Shown here: piece after piece, positions 33,652 to 44,461 of the stretch
How positions within the stretch are numbered: the first letter of the stretch is position 1
Layout of the letters: each line of letters starts with the position of its first letter
Source: Aplectana chamaeleonis
Lineage: Eukaryota; Nematoda; Chromadorea; Rhabditida; Cosmocercidae
Direction: 5' to 3'
DNA length: 64,000 bases
Assembly (NCBI GenBank): GCA_029168955.1
Contig: JAPDOI010000900.1
Location: 55,001 to 119,000, forward strand
The notes under the pieces: generated by a model
What the model was told of the DNA's origin: nothing
Database searches by the model: none
What the model saw: only the letters and a program-made list of their open reading frames with translations
Made by a program: the position numbers and the translations under genes

Positions 33652-33837
33652 TATTGGACTAAACACGGAAATCATGGTGTGGGGGAGGATGAGTTCTTCA
33701 GAGAATCAAGTCAGGAGGAAGGAAAGAAATTGTAGCTTTGGCGAAGTTCGAGACATCGGAACGCTTCACTCTCACAATCCTAAGAACACTGCGAAAACGT
33801 TCGTATCACACACCAAACACTCAAAACAATGATTTGC

Positions 33838-34620
33838 TACCTAGATAACACACAATGGTGCCGTGGCAAACTGGAGGAAACAAGATCACATTCGTGCGAA
33901 ACCGACATCAATCCTTCCACGGAGAGGGTTTTTGTCATGAGAAAGGTACTAGGTGACAACTCCCCTGCGAATTCCTCTCCAAACGGCTCGCGTCGAGAAG
34001 AATTCTGAACCTGCACCGAAGAATCAATCGCCCACATGCAGCACGCATGTCACCTGGAGAGGCGAAAGCATCCAGTGCAATGTAAGTCCGAGGCGGGTGC
34101 TTCTCTCCTCCTTAGGTCTCAAATGTGAGAATCATCACGACTCTCCATATCGTTATGTTTTGTGCACAAACTACATGTCCTCAACTTCCAACCGCCCCCC
34201 CCCCTCCATTGTGTTCTGTGTTACGCCTCCAGTAACGCTAGTCACTCATTCACCTATTCACCATAAGCGCAGCCAGTTTGCGCCCACATACGACGAGGAA
34301 CGCGAAACAATGCGATCCGTGTCGAATATATAAATCTCAACGACATTCGTGAAAAACTAAACTATCTCTCTTCGCACGTTTTCACCATCCGGAATTCGGA
34401 TGTTATAATGATTCAGTAGGCATGCTCTCTCCCCCTACCACCTATCCCCAGCCTAACATTCCGGGCAATACTGCCTATCACATCCCAAAGTCAACTCTTG
34501 GAGGCGGAGTTTCTACTTTCTACCAAACCCCCTCACTCTATTCCAAATGTTTTTAAGGACAGTACTCTTGAGTAAGTTCCTGTCCACTTCCTTATCAATA
34601 CCCCTTCATCTCTATTTGAC
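33838..34620 (+). pseudogene. degenerate 5' part of a CR1/Jockey-like element
   Basis: Aligns in order with the 5' region and PHD-endonuclease part of the 16970-22655 copy (GGTTTTTGTCATGAGAAAGG, CACATGCAGCACGCATGTCA, then GGCAGxACTGCC and GGAGGCGGAGTTTCTACTTT). Many frameshifts and an inserted ~130 bp near 34225-34345. Dead copy. Confidence 0.65.
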
Positions 34621-34899
34621 CCATACCTCTACTTAAATTCACAGTCCAACCTCGGAGAAGTTCTTCTCTTTTTCTGCTTGAAAACGGTCCGACGCTGATT
34701 CCAATGATGTCACTAGAATCGTAGAATACCCACTGGGAACCGAGTTATGGCCCCTGAAAATTGAGTTGCGGAAGCATGATGGACGAGTTGTCAGTGGTTT
34801 GCAACTTCCGTCATTTGCAACCGATGTAAGTGAGCCGACCTGAACAAAGGGAGTAGCGGAGAATGAAGGGAAGAACGGGGCTACTGATCGAAAACCATT

Positions 34900-36290
34900 C
34901 ATCATCTCTTCTTCTTGTCAGCCATGAACAGAGCATCGCATCAGAGGCGTAGGAAGCTAGCCACCTCACACGGCTTGCACCATAGATCTCGAGCAGACAA
35001 GGTTCTAGGTCTGGCCGGACATTAAAATAGATGCAATGAATCATGTCCAGCACATTCACAATCGGGGTATTTATCTTGGACTGACTGGTCAATTCGATGA
35101 GCGTAGGCCTTGAGATATGTGGAGTGATCGCATCGCAGACCTGCGAGGATTGTACGGGTGCGTCTCGGTAGATTAGCTTCGCTGTCGTTGACTCGTGGGT
35201 GCACGCCGCCATAAAGTAAGTTGGGCTGAGCATCAGACAGGCACTCTGCCACAAACCGCGTATGCTCGGCCATCTGGAGTTTTTGCGCTAGAGCTCCGTT
35301 GCGGCCCAACATTGTTGATCGACAGACGACAGAGAAGCATAGAACGGCGTGCGTATGTTTCTTGGATGGGGGCCGGGCGACAGAAGAGTGTGGTTTGGAT
35401 GGGTCGGGCTCTTGACAATACTTATGAGAAAATACGGAGACTGGAGTAAGCAGTGCTCCTTCAAGAGGAGTGGGCCAGTTTCTTGATGAAAATGTGGAAT
35501 AAGCGTCGATTTGTGACATCCTGTTACAAACCTGAGAGCAGTATTCTGTGCCCCAATGCAATCTGCACAAAGAGGTTTCAGAGAGATGAGTGGTCCAAAT
35601 GGGGGCGCCGTATTCCAAGACCGTTTGTACCATGGGGAAGCGGTCATTGCTCACCCGTGTGTTCTGCGTCGCGGTCGGTGAGCGCCGCGCGCGGCGGGAA
35701 AGGCGGCAACGCGACATCCCAGCATTCAAGTGAAATCAAGTAAACTAGCATGTTTTGAAGCATTATTTGAATTGCTGTGTTCGTTTTATGCCACTAACGA
35801 TAACCGTTTTGCCGTATATGGTGCAGATGATTCATTACCACGATGGCGGCTTTTCCGCGTTCGCCGCGCGCGCGACACTCACCGGACCGTGACGCGCACG
35901 CACGCAGGTGAGCAATGTCATGGAGCCCTGTACCATGGCTCTGTACATCGTAGGTAGCACTTTCTTCATGCTGCCCCACGATGTTCCAGCCACGGCACGA
36001 AGAATGTTGTTGCGCGAGTTGGCTGAGGCAGCACGTATACGCGCATTCTCATGAAATCGTAGCGAGGGATCCAGGAAGACTCCCAGAAGTCGAGGATGCT
36101 TAGACAGTGGCAGCTCGTGGCCATCCCAGATGACCTTGGGACGAAACCGATGTTCGATGATAGCCGTTTTACTTAGTGTGACACTTGACTTGGAGGCAGA
36201 AACAGTCAGCAACTTTGATTTGAGATACACAGCCAACGTCCGTAAGTAGTTGTTCATGGTGGCAGTGGCTCGGTCAATAACTGAGTCCGT
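34900..36290 (-). pseudogene. second CR1/Jockey-like family, RT thumb and C terminus
   Basis: On the minus strand 36257-35929 encodes an RT thumb-like region (LLTVSASKSSVTLS, VIWDGHELPLSKHPRLLGVF, DPSLRFHENA). After the MULE-like element the frame resumes (MVQTVLEYGAPIWT) and continues to a zinc knuckle (DKYPDCECAGHDSLHLF, with the first Cys changed) and a tail with ACAAGAAGAAGAG. It is clearly related to, but diverged from, the other family in this window. RT core missing. Confidence 0.75.
35636..35928. mobile_element. MULE-like MITE, 293 bp, 10-bp TSD
   Basis: TGTACCATGG flanks it directly (35626-35635 and 35929-35938). Ends read inward GGAAGCGGTCATTGCTCACC and GGGCTCCATGACATTGCTCA, sharing CATTGCTCACC and GC-rich subterminal words (GTCGCGGTC/GTCACGGTC, CGGTGAG). 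Removing it and one TSD copy joins the RT frame at MVQ. A 9-10 bp duplication with G-rich TIR starts fits Mutator-like elements. No ORF. Confidence 0.8.
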
Positions 36291-36301
36291 GCAAACGATA
36301 G

Positions 36302-37390
36302 TCTCAGAAAAATCAAAACAAGTTACTTGTAATATAAATGTAGTTTACTTGAATCTCTCAAGTAACATACATTTATATTACATGTAACATACATGTATTA
36401 CATGTAACTTTAATTTATATTACATGTAAGTTTCACGGGAGGTAGACAACAGGAACTCTGCTGTGGGCGGAGCCAGAAGGGCGGGCCCGACTCCGCCCCT
36501 CGGCGCGGACGAGATTGCCTCCAGAGTGCCTCTTTCACGAGTGCTTCGATTTGATTACTTCCTCACTGTATTTCTGCGCTATTCGTCTGTGTTCCACTTA
36601 ATCGTGAGCTGCTATGCTACTGATAAACAATTCTATTCAACCCAAATGGCATCCCTCTCGATTAACGCTGTTCCCGAATGCATTGGTTTGCTAACTCATG
36701 AGAGTTTTCATGTTTCCATGTCAACATGAAACCTTTCTTGACCAGCAATACGATTATATTGATGTGTTAACCCCATTTCTACTACGAACTTATATGAAGC
36801 CTTGGGTAACTCATGAAAGGTGGTCGAGCTCAAACTTTGTAAAATGTAAATGTTCTATTCTTCACTGTGGAGCAATTTGATTAGCAAAATTTGAAGTTGG
36901 GTACAACCCTAATTTCAAGGAGTGAAAAAATTGAGAATTTGCCAAAGCCACTGACACAATCTTTTCTTAAACTCATAATTGTTGGATGGGTTCGATATAT
37001 TCATTCCCAATGTCCCAAGTTACACTTATGATACATGTAACTTGCATTTGAATTGTCACTATGGGTGGCCATCACGTGACGTAGACGACACGCGACGCCG
37101 AGAGCGTGTCCCAGACCACACACTACGCAAAAAAATGCTGGGCTGGGCCTTCCCTGCTGGTGTGGCGTCAAATACCTCAAACTTGAGTAATTGAACCAAC
37201 AACGCCAGTTGTAAGCCTGACCCCGCGAGTGCGTCGTACATCAACCTTAGAAATATCTTCATGGCCGATTTAAGATACTTGCGACTTAAATTGTGCCATT
37301 TAAGTTACATGTAACATATCGGAGGCGCTCTCACAAAAGATCCTCTCAGAAATCGAAAACAAGTTACTTGTAACATGTAAGCATCTGTGC
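36302..37390. mobile_element. CTCAGAAAAATC-family related segment
   Basis: Begins CTCAGAAAAATCAAAACAAG and is rich in TTACATGTAATATAA words (36310-36430), as in 12913-14973. A second CTCAGAAATCGAAAACAAG in the same orientation lies at 37348. No right-hand inverted terminus was found, so this may be two truncated copies. The middle has no recognised coding. Confidence 0.4.
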
Positions 37391-37500
37391 ATCTCTCCTG
37401 TTCAGATGTCAGCTGGGTGCATCTCTCCTGTTCAGATCTCACTTCTATGAGGCATCATGATTCTCCATACCGTTATGTTTTCTGCTTCGCCTCTACAAAC
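37380..37500 (+). pseudogene. short PHD-finger remnant of a CR1/Jockey-like element
   Basis: GTGCATCTCTCCTGTTCAGA occurs twice with a 30-bp offset, then a GAGGCATCATGATTCTCCAT segment. This is the PHD region (VHLSCS, then RHH) of the retroelement family with a small internal duplication. Confidence 0.6.
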
Positions 37501-37523
37501 TCTATATCTGTTCTACCAAAAAA

Positions 37524-38113
37524 GGGTCTTCCAAGCGAAAGAGGTTTGGTTGGCATCAGAAACGTTCCAACAAAAAGGGAACAATAGGTAAGTAGATTGA
37601 GAAGAGTCTACAAAAAGTGAACAATATTCTCTGAGAGTAATTTTATTGGTGAACACTTCTTTACAGCGGAAACAAACCGTTGTGGCATTTTACGATGATG
37701 AGTTTAGTGTCCTTCGAAAAAAGGACTTCTATTCGTTCAACGAGATTCTACGGGATTACTCTTGCCTAATGCTGTATTTCTATTTTATAGTTTTGCTTTT
37801 CCTTACAGCAAGACCTAACCGTCTGTCTAAGTCTTTGCGACATCATCTTCTATTCTGATGATAAGAGTTAGGTTTACATGCACATACGTTTGAACGGTTC
37901 TCTCGTAATCAAGACCATTTTCGGAACCACAGAGTGCTTCCGTGTAGAACACCGCAACGGTTTGTTTTTGCTGTTAAGAAGTGTTCACCAATAAAATTAC
38001 TCTCAGAGAATATTGTTCACTTTTTGTAGACTCTTCTCAATCTACTTACCTATTGTTCCCTTTTTGTTGGAACGTTTCTGATGCCAACCAAACCTCTTTC
38101 GCTTGGAAGACCC
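37524..38113. repeat. 590-bp inverted repeat with identical outer arms
   Basis: GGGTCTTCCAAGCGAAAGAG at 37524 reads identically on the other strand from 38113, and about 136 bp of each arm appear base-for-base identical. Inner arm sequence (near CGGAAACAAACCGTTG) is clearly diverged, leaving a spacer of about 250 bp. Probably a foldback element. No target duplication or coding sequence recognised. Confidence 0.85.
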
Positions 38114-38269
38114 GTTTCTGATAGAATTGTTCACTTTTTATTGATATTACAAAGTAATATCTAGTAAAAAATCTTCAATATTTTTCAAATAGCATGGATT
38201 GCTATAATAATCAGTAAGCAACAAACTTGTTGCGCACGCTACAAATGAAGCGCTACTCACTTTCCACGA

Positions 38270-40430
38270 CGTCCTGATGACATCATCAGATGCCCTATGC
38301 ACTCTACGTGACATCCTGATGACGCCATCAGATGCCCTATGTACTTTACATGACACCCTGATAACGTAATCAGATGTCCTATGTACTTTGCATGACACCC
38401 TGATGACGTCATTAGATGCCTATGTACTTTAAATGACCCTCATGCCATCATCAGATGCCCTATGTACTTAAGATGAAACCCTGATGACGTCATCAGATGC
38501 CTTATGTACTCTACATGACACCATGATGACGTCATCAAATGCCCTATGTACTTTATATGACATCCTGATGACGTCATCAGATGCCCTATGTACTTTACAT
38601 GACACCCAGATGACGTCATCAGATGCCCTCTGTACTTTGCATGACACCCTGATGACGTCATCAGATGCCTATGTACTTTAGATGACCCTGATGCCATCAT
38701 CAGATGCCCTGTGTACTTAGGATGACACCCTGATGACGTCATCAGATGCACTATGTACTTTACATGACACCCTGATGACGTCATCAGATGCCCTATGTAC
38801 TTTGCATGACATCCTGATGACGTCATCAGATGCCCTATGTACTTTAAATGACCCTGATGACGTCATCAGATGCACTATGTACTTTACATGACACCCTGAT
38901 GACGTCATCAGATGCACTATGTACTTTAGATGACACCCTGATGACGTCATCAGATGCACTATGTACTTTACATGACACCCTGATGACGTCATCAGATGCA
39001 CTATGTACTTTACATGACACCCTGATGACGTCATGACATGCACTACGCACCCTACATGACACCCTGATGACGTCATCAGATGCCCTAAGTACTTTGCATG
39101 ACACCCTGATGACGTCATCAGATGCACTATGTACTTTACATGACACCTGATGACGTCATCAGATGCACTATGTACTTTAGATGACACCATGATGACGTCA
39201 TCAGATGCACTATGTACTATACATGACACCCTGATGACGTCATCAGATGCACTATGTACTTTAGATGACACCCTGATGACGTCATCAGATGCACTATGTA
39301 CTTTACATGACACCCTGATGACGTCATCAGATGCCCTATGTACTCTACATGACACCATGATGACGTCATCAAATGCCCTATGTACTTTATATGACATCCT
39401 GATGACGTCATCAGATGCCCTATGTACTTTACATGACACCCAGATGACGTCATCAGATGCCCTCTGTACTTTGCATGACACCCTGATGACGTCATCAGAT
39501 GCCTATGTACTTTAGATGACCCTGATGCCATCATCAGATGCCCTGTGTACTTAGGATGACACCCTGATGACGTCATCAGATGCACTATGTACTTTACATG
39601 ACACCCTGATGACGTCATCAGATGCCCTATGTACTTTGCATGACATCCTGATGACGTCATCAGATGCCCTATGTACTTTAGATGACCCTGATGACGTCAT
39701 CAGATGCACTATGTACTTTACATGACACCCTGATGACGTCATCAGATGCACTATGTACTTTAGATGACACCCTGATGACGTCATCAGATGCACTATGTAC
39801 TTTACATGACACCCTGATGACGTCATCAGATGCACTATGTACTTTACATGACACCCTGATGACGTCATCAGATGCACTATGCACCTTACATGACACCCTG
39901 ATGACGTCATCAGATGCCCTAAGTACTTTGCATGACACCCTGATGACGTCATCAGATGCACTATGTACTTTACATGACACCCTGATGACGTCATCAGATG
40001 CACTATGTACTTTAGATGACACCATGATGACGTCATCAGATGCACTATGTACTATACATGACACCCTGATGACGTCATCAGATGCACTATGTACTTTAGA
40101 TGACACCCTGATGACGTCATCAGATGCACTATGTACTTTACATGACACCCTGATGACGTCATCAGATGCACTATGCACTTTACATGACACCCTGATGACG
40201 TCATCAGATGCCCTAAGTACTTTGCATGACACCCTGATGACGTCATCAGATGCACTATGTACTTTACATGACATCCTGATGACGTCATCAGATGCCCTAA
40301 GTACTTTGCATGACACCCTGATGACGTCATACGATGCATTATGTACTTTACATGACACCCTGACGACGTCATCAGATGCCCTATGTACTTTACATGACAC
40401 CCTGATGATGTCATCAGATGCCCTATGTAT
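38270..40430. repeat. 42-bp minisatellite, about 51 units, with higher-order duplication
   Basis: Unit of 42 bp built as a conserved core CTGATGACGTCATCAG (perfect 16-bp palindrome) plus a variable arm (ATGCACTATGTACTT, then TACATGACACC with variants). Most units match closely; a few are 1-5 bp short. Variants recur at a fixed offset: the CATCAAATG unit at 38523 and 39357 (834 bp) and the GTACTATACATG variant at 39211 and 40046 (835 bp), showing duplication of a 20-unit block. As 42 is a multiple of three, frames stay open on both strands. Confidence 0.97.
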
Positions 40431-40865
40431 CGAAAAGTACAGCCTACGACGTGTTTCAGCGATTTGATCTACCAACTGATAATATCACTTGGTATGATAA
40501 GCAGTAAGAAGTAAAGTAGTTAATGTGAAACAGTAAGTGACCAACTTGTTAGTCACTTTCCCTGTCCCTTCGCATCGAAAAGTACAGCTTACGACGTGTT
40601 TCAGCGATTTGATCTACCAACTGATATTATCACTTGATATGATAAACAGTAAGAAGTAAAGTAGTTAATGTGAAACAGTAAGTGACCAACTTGTTAGTCA
40701 CTTTCCCTGTCCCTTCCCATTGAAAACTACAGCCTACGACGTGTTTTAGCGATTTGATCTACCAACTGATATTATCACATGATATGATAAGTAGTAAAAG
40801 GTGAAGTAGTTAGTGTTAAAGTAAGTGAGTAAGTAATCATATCTGTCCACATACCGACTTACCTA
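40431..40865. repeat. 145-bp tandem repeat, three copies
   Basis: Units start at 40431, 40576 and 40721 (CGAAAAGTACAGCCTACGAC and variants) and share GTGTTTCAGCGATTTGATCT and AGTAAGAAGTAAAGTAG. The third copy diverges toward its end. It directly abuts the 42-bp array. Confidence 0.92.
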
Positions 40866-41159
40866 CCTGCCCAACTGATCGCCTGCGACCACTGGCAGTG
40901 GCTAGTGGCAGGAACGAGGAACGAGGAACAGGACACGGGGGACGCGTTACAAGAAAAAACGCGAATTTTAGCTAAGCTTCCGCCGATCAAACTTTGTTAA
41001 TTTTCAGTCGATTTGGCTCAAATTTTGTCAGCGGGTGTCTTATAGATTCTCTCACTTACATCCAGAAGGAAATCTCTAGAAAATTTGTTCTACAGGTTTT
41101 ATTAACTACTTTACCAAAATCTAAGTGATCACAAGTGCCAGGCAAAACCAAACCTCTCC
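40866..41159. other. unassigned spacer
   Basis: Includes a short reiteration GAACGAGGAACGAGGAACAGG (40913-40933). No gene seen. Confidence 0.3.
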
Positions 41160-41670
41160 AGCTGCTTCGCGGCTGGAGCGATATCCTCAACTTCCAACCG
41201 CCCCCTCTCTATTGTAAAAATAAAAGTCCTTCGCGCCGAACAGCAGTAACGCGTCCGCCTGCTGCGCGAGAAGCACAGCAGTTCGTTCGAAAGCATCTTA
41301 ATGAGCGGCTATAAATCCTATTCTAGTAACAGCACCGCTTTAATTTTGCGAATCCGAGTCTCGACTCGGTAGAGGAGCCAGATACACCCCCGCCCCACTG
41401 CGCTTCGGTCTTTCACCGTTGATGATGTCCTACGTAAACAAAGTCGACAGTAGCATAAACGACGCAGGCTCGGACTGTGGTAGACCGGGCCGCAATACTG
41501 TGCCTTCAGTCAATCGACCGAAGAGACCCACAACTTCAACTACAATGGACCTATGGACGAAACCAACTCTGGTCGCCCAATTGCTGAACCGAAGGCACAA
41601 CTCTGGTCGCCCAATTGCTGAACCGAAGGCAACACCCGGCTCGTGGCTGCAAAGAAGAAATGGAACATTG
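41160..41670 (+). pseudogene. CR1/Jockey-like remnant with large internal deletion
   Basis: A scrap of the linker between PHD and endonuclease (TCCTCAACTTCCAACCGCCC) is fused directly to the C-terminal domain: MMSYVNKVDSS, a broken knuckle (SDCGRPGRNT), then the GGTCGCCCAATTGCTGAACC stretch duplicated in tandem with a 34-bp period, and a 3' tail GGCTGCAAAGAAGAAATGG. Confidence 0.75.
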
Positions 41671-41763
41671 ATTTCTATTTCATACAGTCACATGCAAACG
41701 TGGCGCTATGAGTGCCCTACCATCGCAAAAATTACCCAAGATGAACAGTTATAAGACATACGG

Positions 41764-41975
41764 TCCGTCGCATAATTATAGGGGCACTTGGATTTTTGCT
41801 CTACTTTTTGTAGCTTTGAAGCTAGGGCATTATAGTGTGGATCATTCGATTCCTTGGTAAAAATGTACTCGCACTCCAATTTTCAGCGCGCTTGGCTGTC
41901 ACTGGAAGGTGTTATGCTTCGTTTTGCTCAATACGGACATTTTTGACCGTCGCATAATTATAGACACTCAATTTT
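41764..41975. repeat. ~210-bp module bounded by CGTCGCATAATTATAG
   Basis: The word CCGTCGCATAATTATAG occurs at both ends in direct orientation with shared interior (GGCACTTG, TTTTTGCTCTACTTTTTG, GTAAAAATGTACT). The inverted equivalent is at 47390-47606. Perhaps part of a mariner-like repeat; unassigned. Confidence 0.5.
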
Positions 41976-42451
41976 TTGCTAAATTTTTCCAATTTTACAA
42001 GGGTTTTCTACTGGGAAAAGTTTTTCGTTTTTCATCCATTGCTGGTTTGTACATTTCCAAAGGTTGCGATCAGGGATGTGCGGCAAACGATTTTGAGATT
42101 TCGGCAAACGGCAATCGGCAAGAAAATCACAAAAACGGCCGGCAAACGGCAAACGGCAATCGGCAAACGGCAAAAAACCTCATCCCTTATATTGACCCAT
42201 AAATTATTCAAATGTGCCGCTTTACTATTTTCCTTTTTTTTCTAATACTTATGTCAACATTCTAATGATTTCATTTCAAATGAGTAGTCCCATTTCAAGG
42301 CATCAGATGAACAAAAACAAGACATATGGGATCTCATGAAAATCAAAGAATTCGCCGGTGCGGCTTCGCAAGGAAGCGGCTACAGCTCCTACAGACACCG
42401 AAGCGGCACTATCGCCGAGTCGCAGCGGCAATGTCGTGGCGGCCTCGCGAT

Positions 42452-42592
42452 AGTGCCGCTGCGGCTCCGCGGTGGTGCCGCTGCGGCTCCGCGATGGTGC
42501 CGCTGCGGCTCCGCGATGGTGCCGCTGCGGCTCCGCGATGGTGCCGCTGCGGCTCCGCGGTGGTTCTGCTGCGGCTCCGCGGTGGTGTCGCT
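42452..42592. repeat. 22-bp GC-rich tandem repeat, about six units
   Basis: GTGCCGCTGCGGCTCCGCGA followed by TG, repeated head to tail with single-base variants. The period is not a multiple of three, so all frames read through it with a 22-residue pattern; the ORFs across it are by-products. Confidence 0.92.
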
Positions 42593-43660
42593 GCGGATCG
42601 GTGGCTGCGCTCTCACAAAAATAGGACCGACTGCGAGTAACTCATATGAAATGAGTCATAATACAAGTGGGTGGGCCTACGAACAAAAATACACACCTGC
42701 GGCGCTTACTTCTTCTGTCTGATAGGGACAGAGTGTATCCCCGTTATTGCGACCTAGGAGATACGGAATGTACGTCAAATTGGGGCTATTTGACCAGGAA
42801 CGATCCTGTTCTACCACACATAACAGTAAATCGTAATCGACGCGGGTTCGCTGATGCATCCTTGCGGAGTTCGTACGATTCCAACACGGAACTTCCGCGG
42901 TACTGTCGCGGCAATGTCGCGGCGTTGTCGACACTCAAGACACTGCAACAGAATCTCCGCGGCACAGTAATTATCACGGAGCTGCTGCGGTACTACCGTG
43001 GAACTATAGCGGCACGGTCGAGGGTCGCGGTACTTTCCTGGCACTTCCGCGTCATACTTTTTAAGAATCCTTGCCCACGTGTATCGAAAAAATGCTTCTG
43101 TGTCGCAGAAGTGCTTCCGGCAGCTTTTAGCTATACCAGAATTTGTCGAAACATAAACTAAAGCACCACATTGGAGCTAGACTATCTACATGGCAGAGAA
43201 AATGGAATTAGTATATGAATAATGAAAAAGATGGATAGCTTTCGAAAAAGTCCCCCGGAGAACTTTTTCGGAAGCTATCCATCTTTATCCTCATTTTAAC
43301 ACTATTTCCGATTTCTCTGTCAGCTCGTGTCAGAGTGCAGTTCTGCGCGAACTTACCGCGAGCTGAGAAAAGTTCAGAAAATCTTCGGAATTTTTTTTTC
43401 TGAATCAATGTTTTTCCAAAAAAGACAGAATGAACCACTTTTTGGTGCATTTTTTTACACTATGGGCTCTAAGCGCTAGTGGCTCACAACGTAGTTTCAG
43501 CAATGCCTCGTACCTTTCCTAAAAATCGTCAAATAAACAGCTTGCTGCAGTTTACCACGAACTTACCGCGAGTTAACTCGCGTTTTCAAACCCATTTACT
43601 ACCACCCCAGATAAGTCAAAACCCCGGATAACGGTTAAGCGAACAACGGATAATCGGTGG

Positions 43661-43773
43661 CCGTATTCATGAAACTACGGGAGCTTCCCGGAAAGGTTTT
43701 AAGAACCAGCCGATATATGCGGCGGACGGTCTTCGGACCCTCCTGGGACGCTCCCATAGTTTCATGAATACGG
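43661..43773. mobile_element. 113-bp MITE with CCGTATTCATGAAAC termini
   Basis: CCGTATTCATGAAACTACGG at the left mirrors AGTTTCATGAATACGG at the right, with GGGAGC/GCTCCC continuing the match to 24 bp. No target duplication is evident. It is nested in the hAT-like element. Confidence 0.6.
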
Positions 43774-43950
43774 TTACGGATTACCCATTCTACCCACATG
43801 GACGCCAGTACAGGAGGCGTTTTCTTCCAATGTTTTGCCGAGTTTTGCCGGAAAAATCACAAAAATTTCGGCAAACGACAAACGGCAAAAAAAGTCCCGA
43901 AAATGGCCGGCAAACGACAAACGGCAAACGGCAATTGCCGCACATCCCTG

Positions 43951-44461
43951 GTTGCGATGGTCTCCTATTCGAGAAAAACCTCCTTTCTGCCCAACAAGGT
44001 TCTGAATTATCGAGCAGAGCGATTTCTAGCCAAACTGGACGATCTGTGAATGTTATCAGCAAGTTCGTAAAGTCTTCGCACACTTACGGAACCGCTGCAC
44101 ACCAGGGAAGTTCAAAAAAGGCTAGTGAACGTGAAAGGAGGCAGGCTTGTTATACGCGCAGCTTCAAACTCTATCGCGACCCTACGCGAGCTACAAGATC
44201 GCTGAGGACTTTCTGTTGGCCGTGACACGATCCATCGCATCACCGTCAACTCCAGATGCTTGCCCCCAGCGAGGATGAAGTGTGAAACGAATCGCGTTCG
44301 CAAAGAGCAAGATGAACCGCGATTGAATTAAGTGGTGAATTTCTTTCATTTTTTCTCTAGATCATGTTTCATGCTTCAGTTCGGCTAGAATACGGATTAA
44401 GTCGTGTTTTCCGACGCGAAGAAGTGGAATTTAAATGGTTTCGATGGATCTTCACATTACT
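43951..44461. other. no recognised gene
   Basis: Short plus frame 43764-44225 crosses the element boundary and has no domain. Nothing else seen. Confidence 0.3.

Larger units (their letters stand above)
42071..43950. mobile_element. hAT-like non-autonomous element, 1880 bp, exact 8-bp TSD
   Basis: GTTGCGAT flanks it directly (42063-42070 and 43951-43958). Termini CAGGGATGTGCGGCAAAC and the mirrored TTGCCGCACATCCCTG. Subterminal regions at both ends are reiterated CGGCAAACGGCAAACG words (42085-42175 and 43865-43935). Inside are a 22-bp GC-rich array, a 60-bp hairpin near 43222-43285 (GATGGATAGCTTTCGAAAAA mirrored) and a small nested TIR element. No transposase recognised. Confidence 0.85.

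Noticed and set aside
38270..40430. CRISPR array
   Set aside because: Units are contiguous with no unique spacers, and the DNA is clearly animal nuclear. It is a minisatellite.
38440..40475. Long ORFs on both strands across 38.3-40.5 kb
   Set aside because: They are read-through of a 42-bp repeat (14 codons), open on both strands with the same 14-residue pattern. No codon signal beyond the repeat.
42326..42722. Arg/Ala-rich ORFs of 104 and 128 codons
   Set aside because: Produced by the 22-bp GC-rich array, which is open in several frames.
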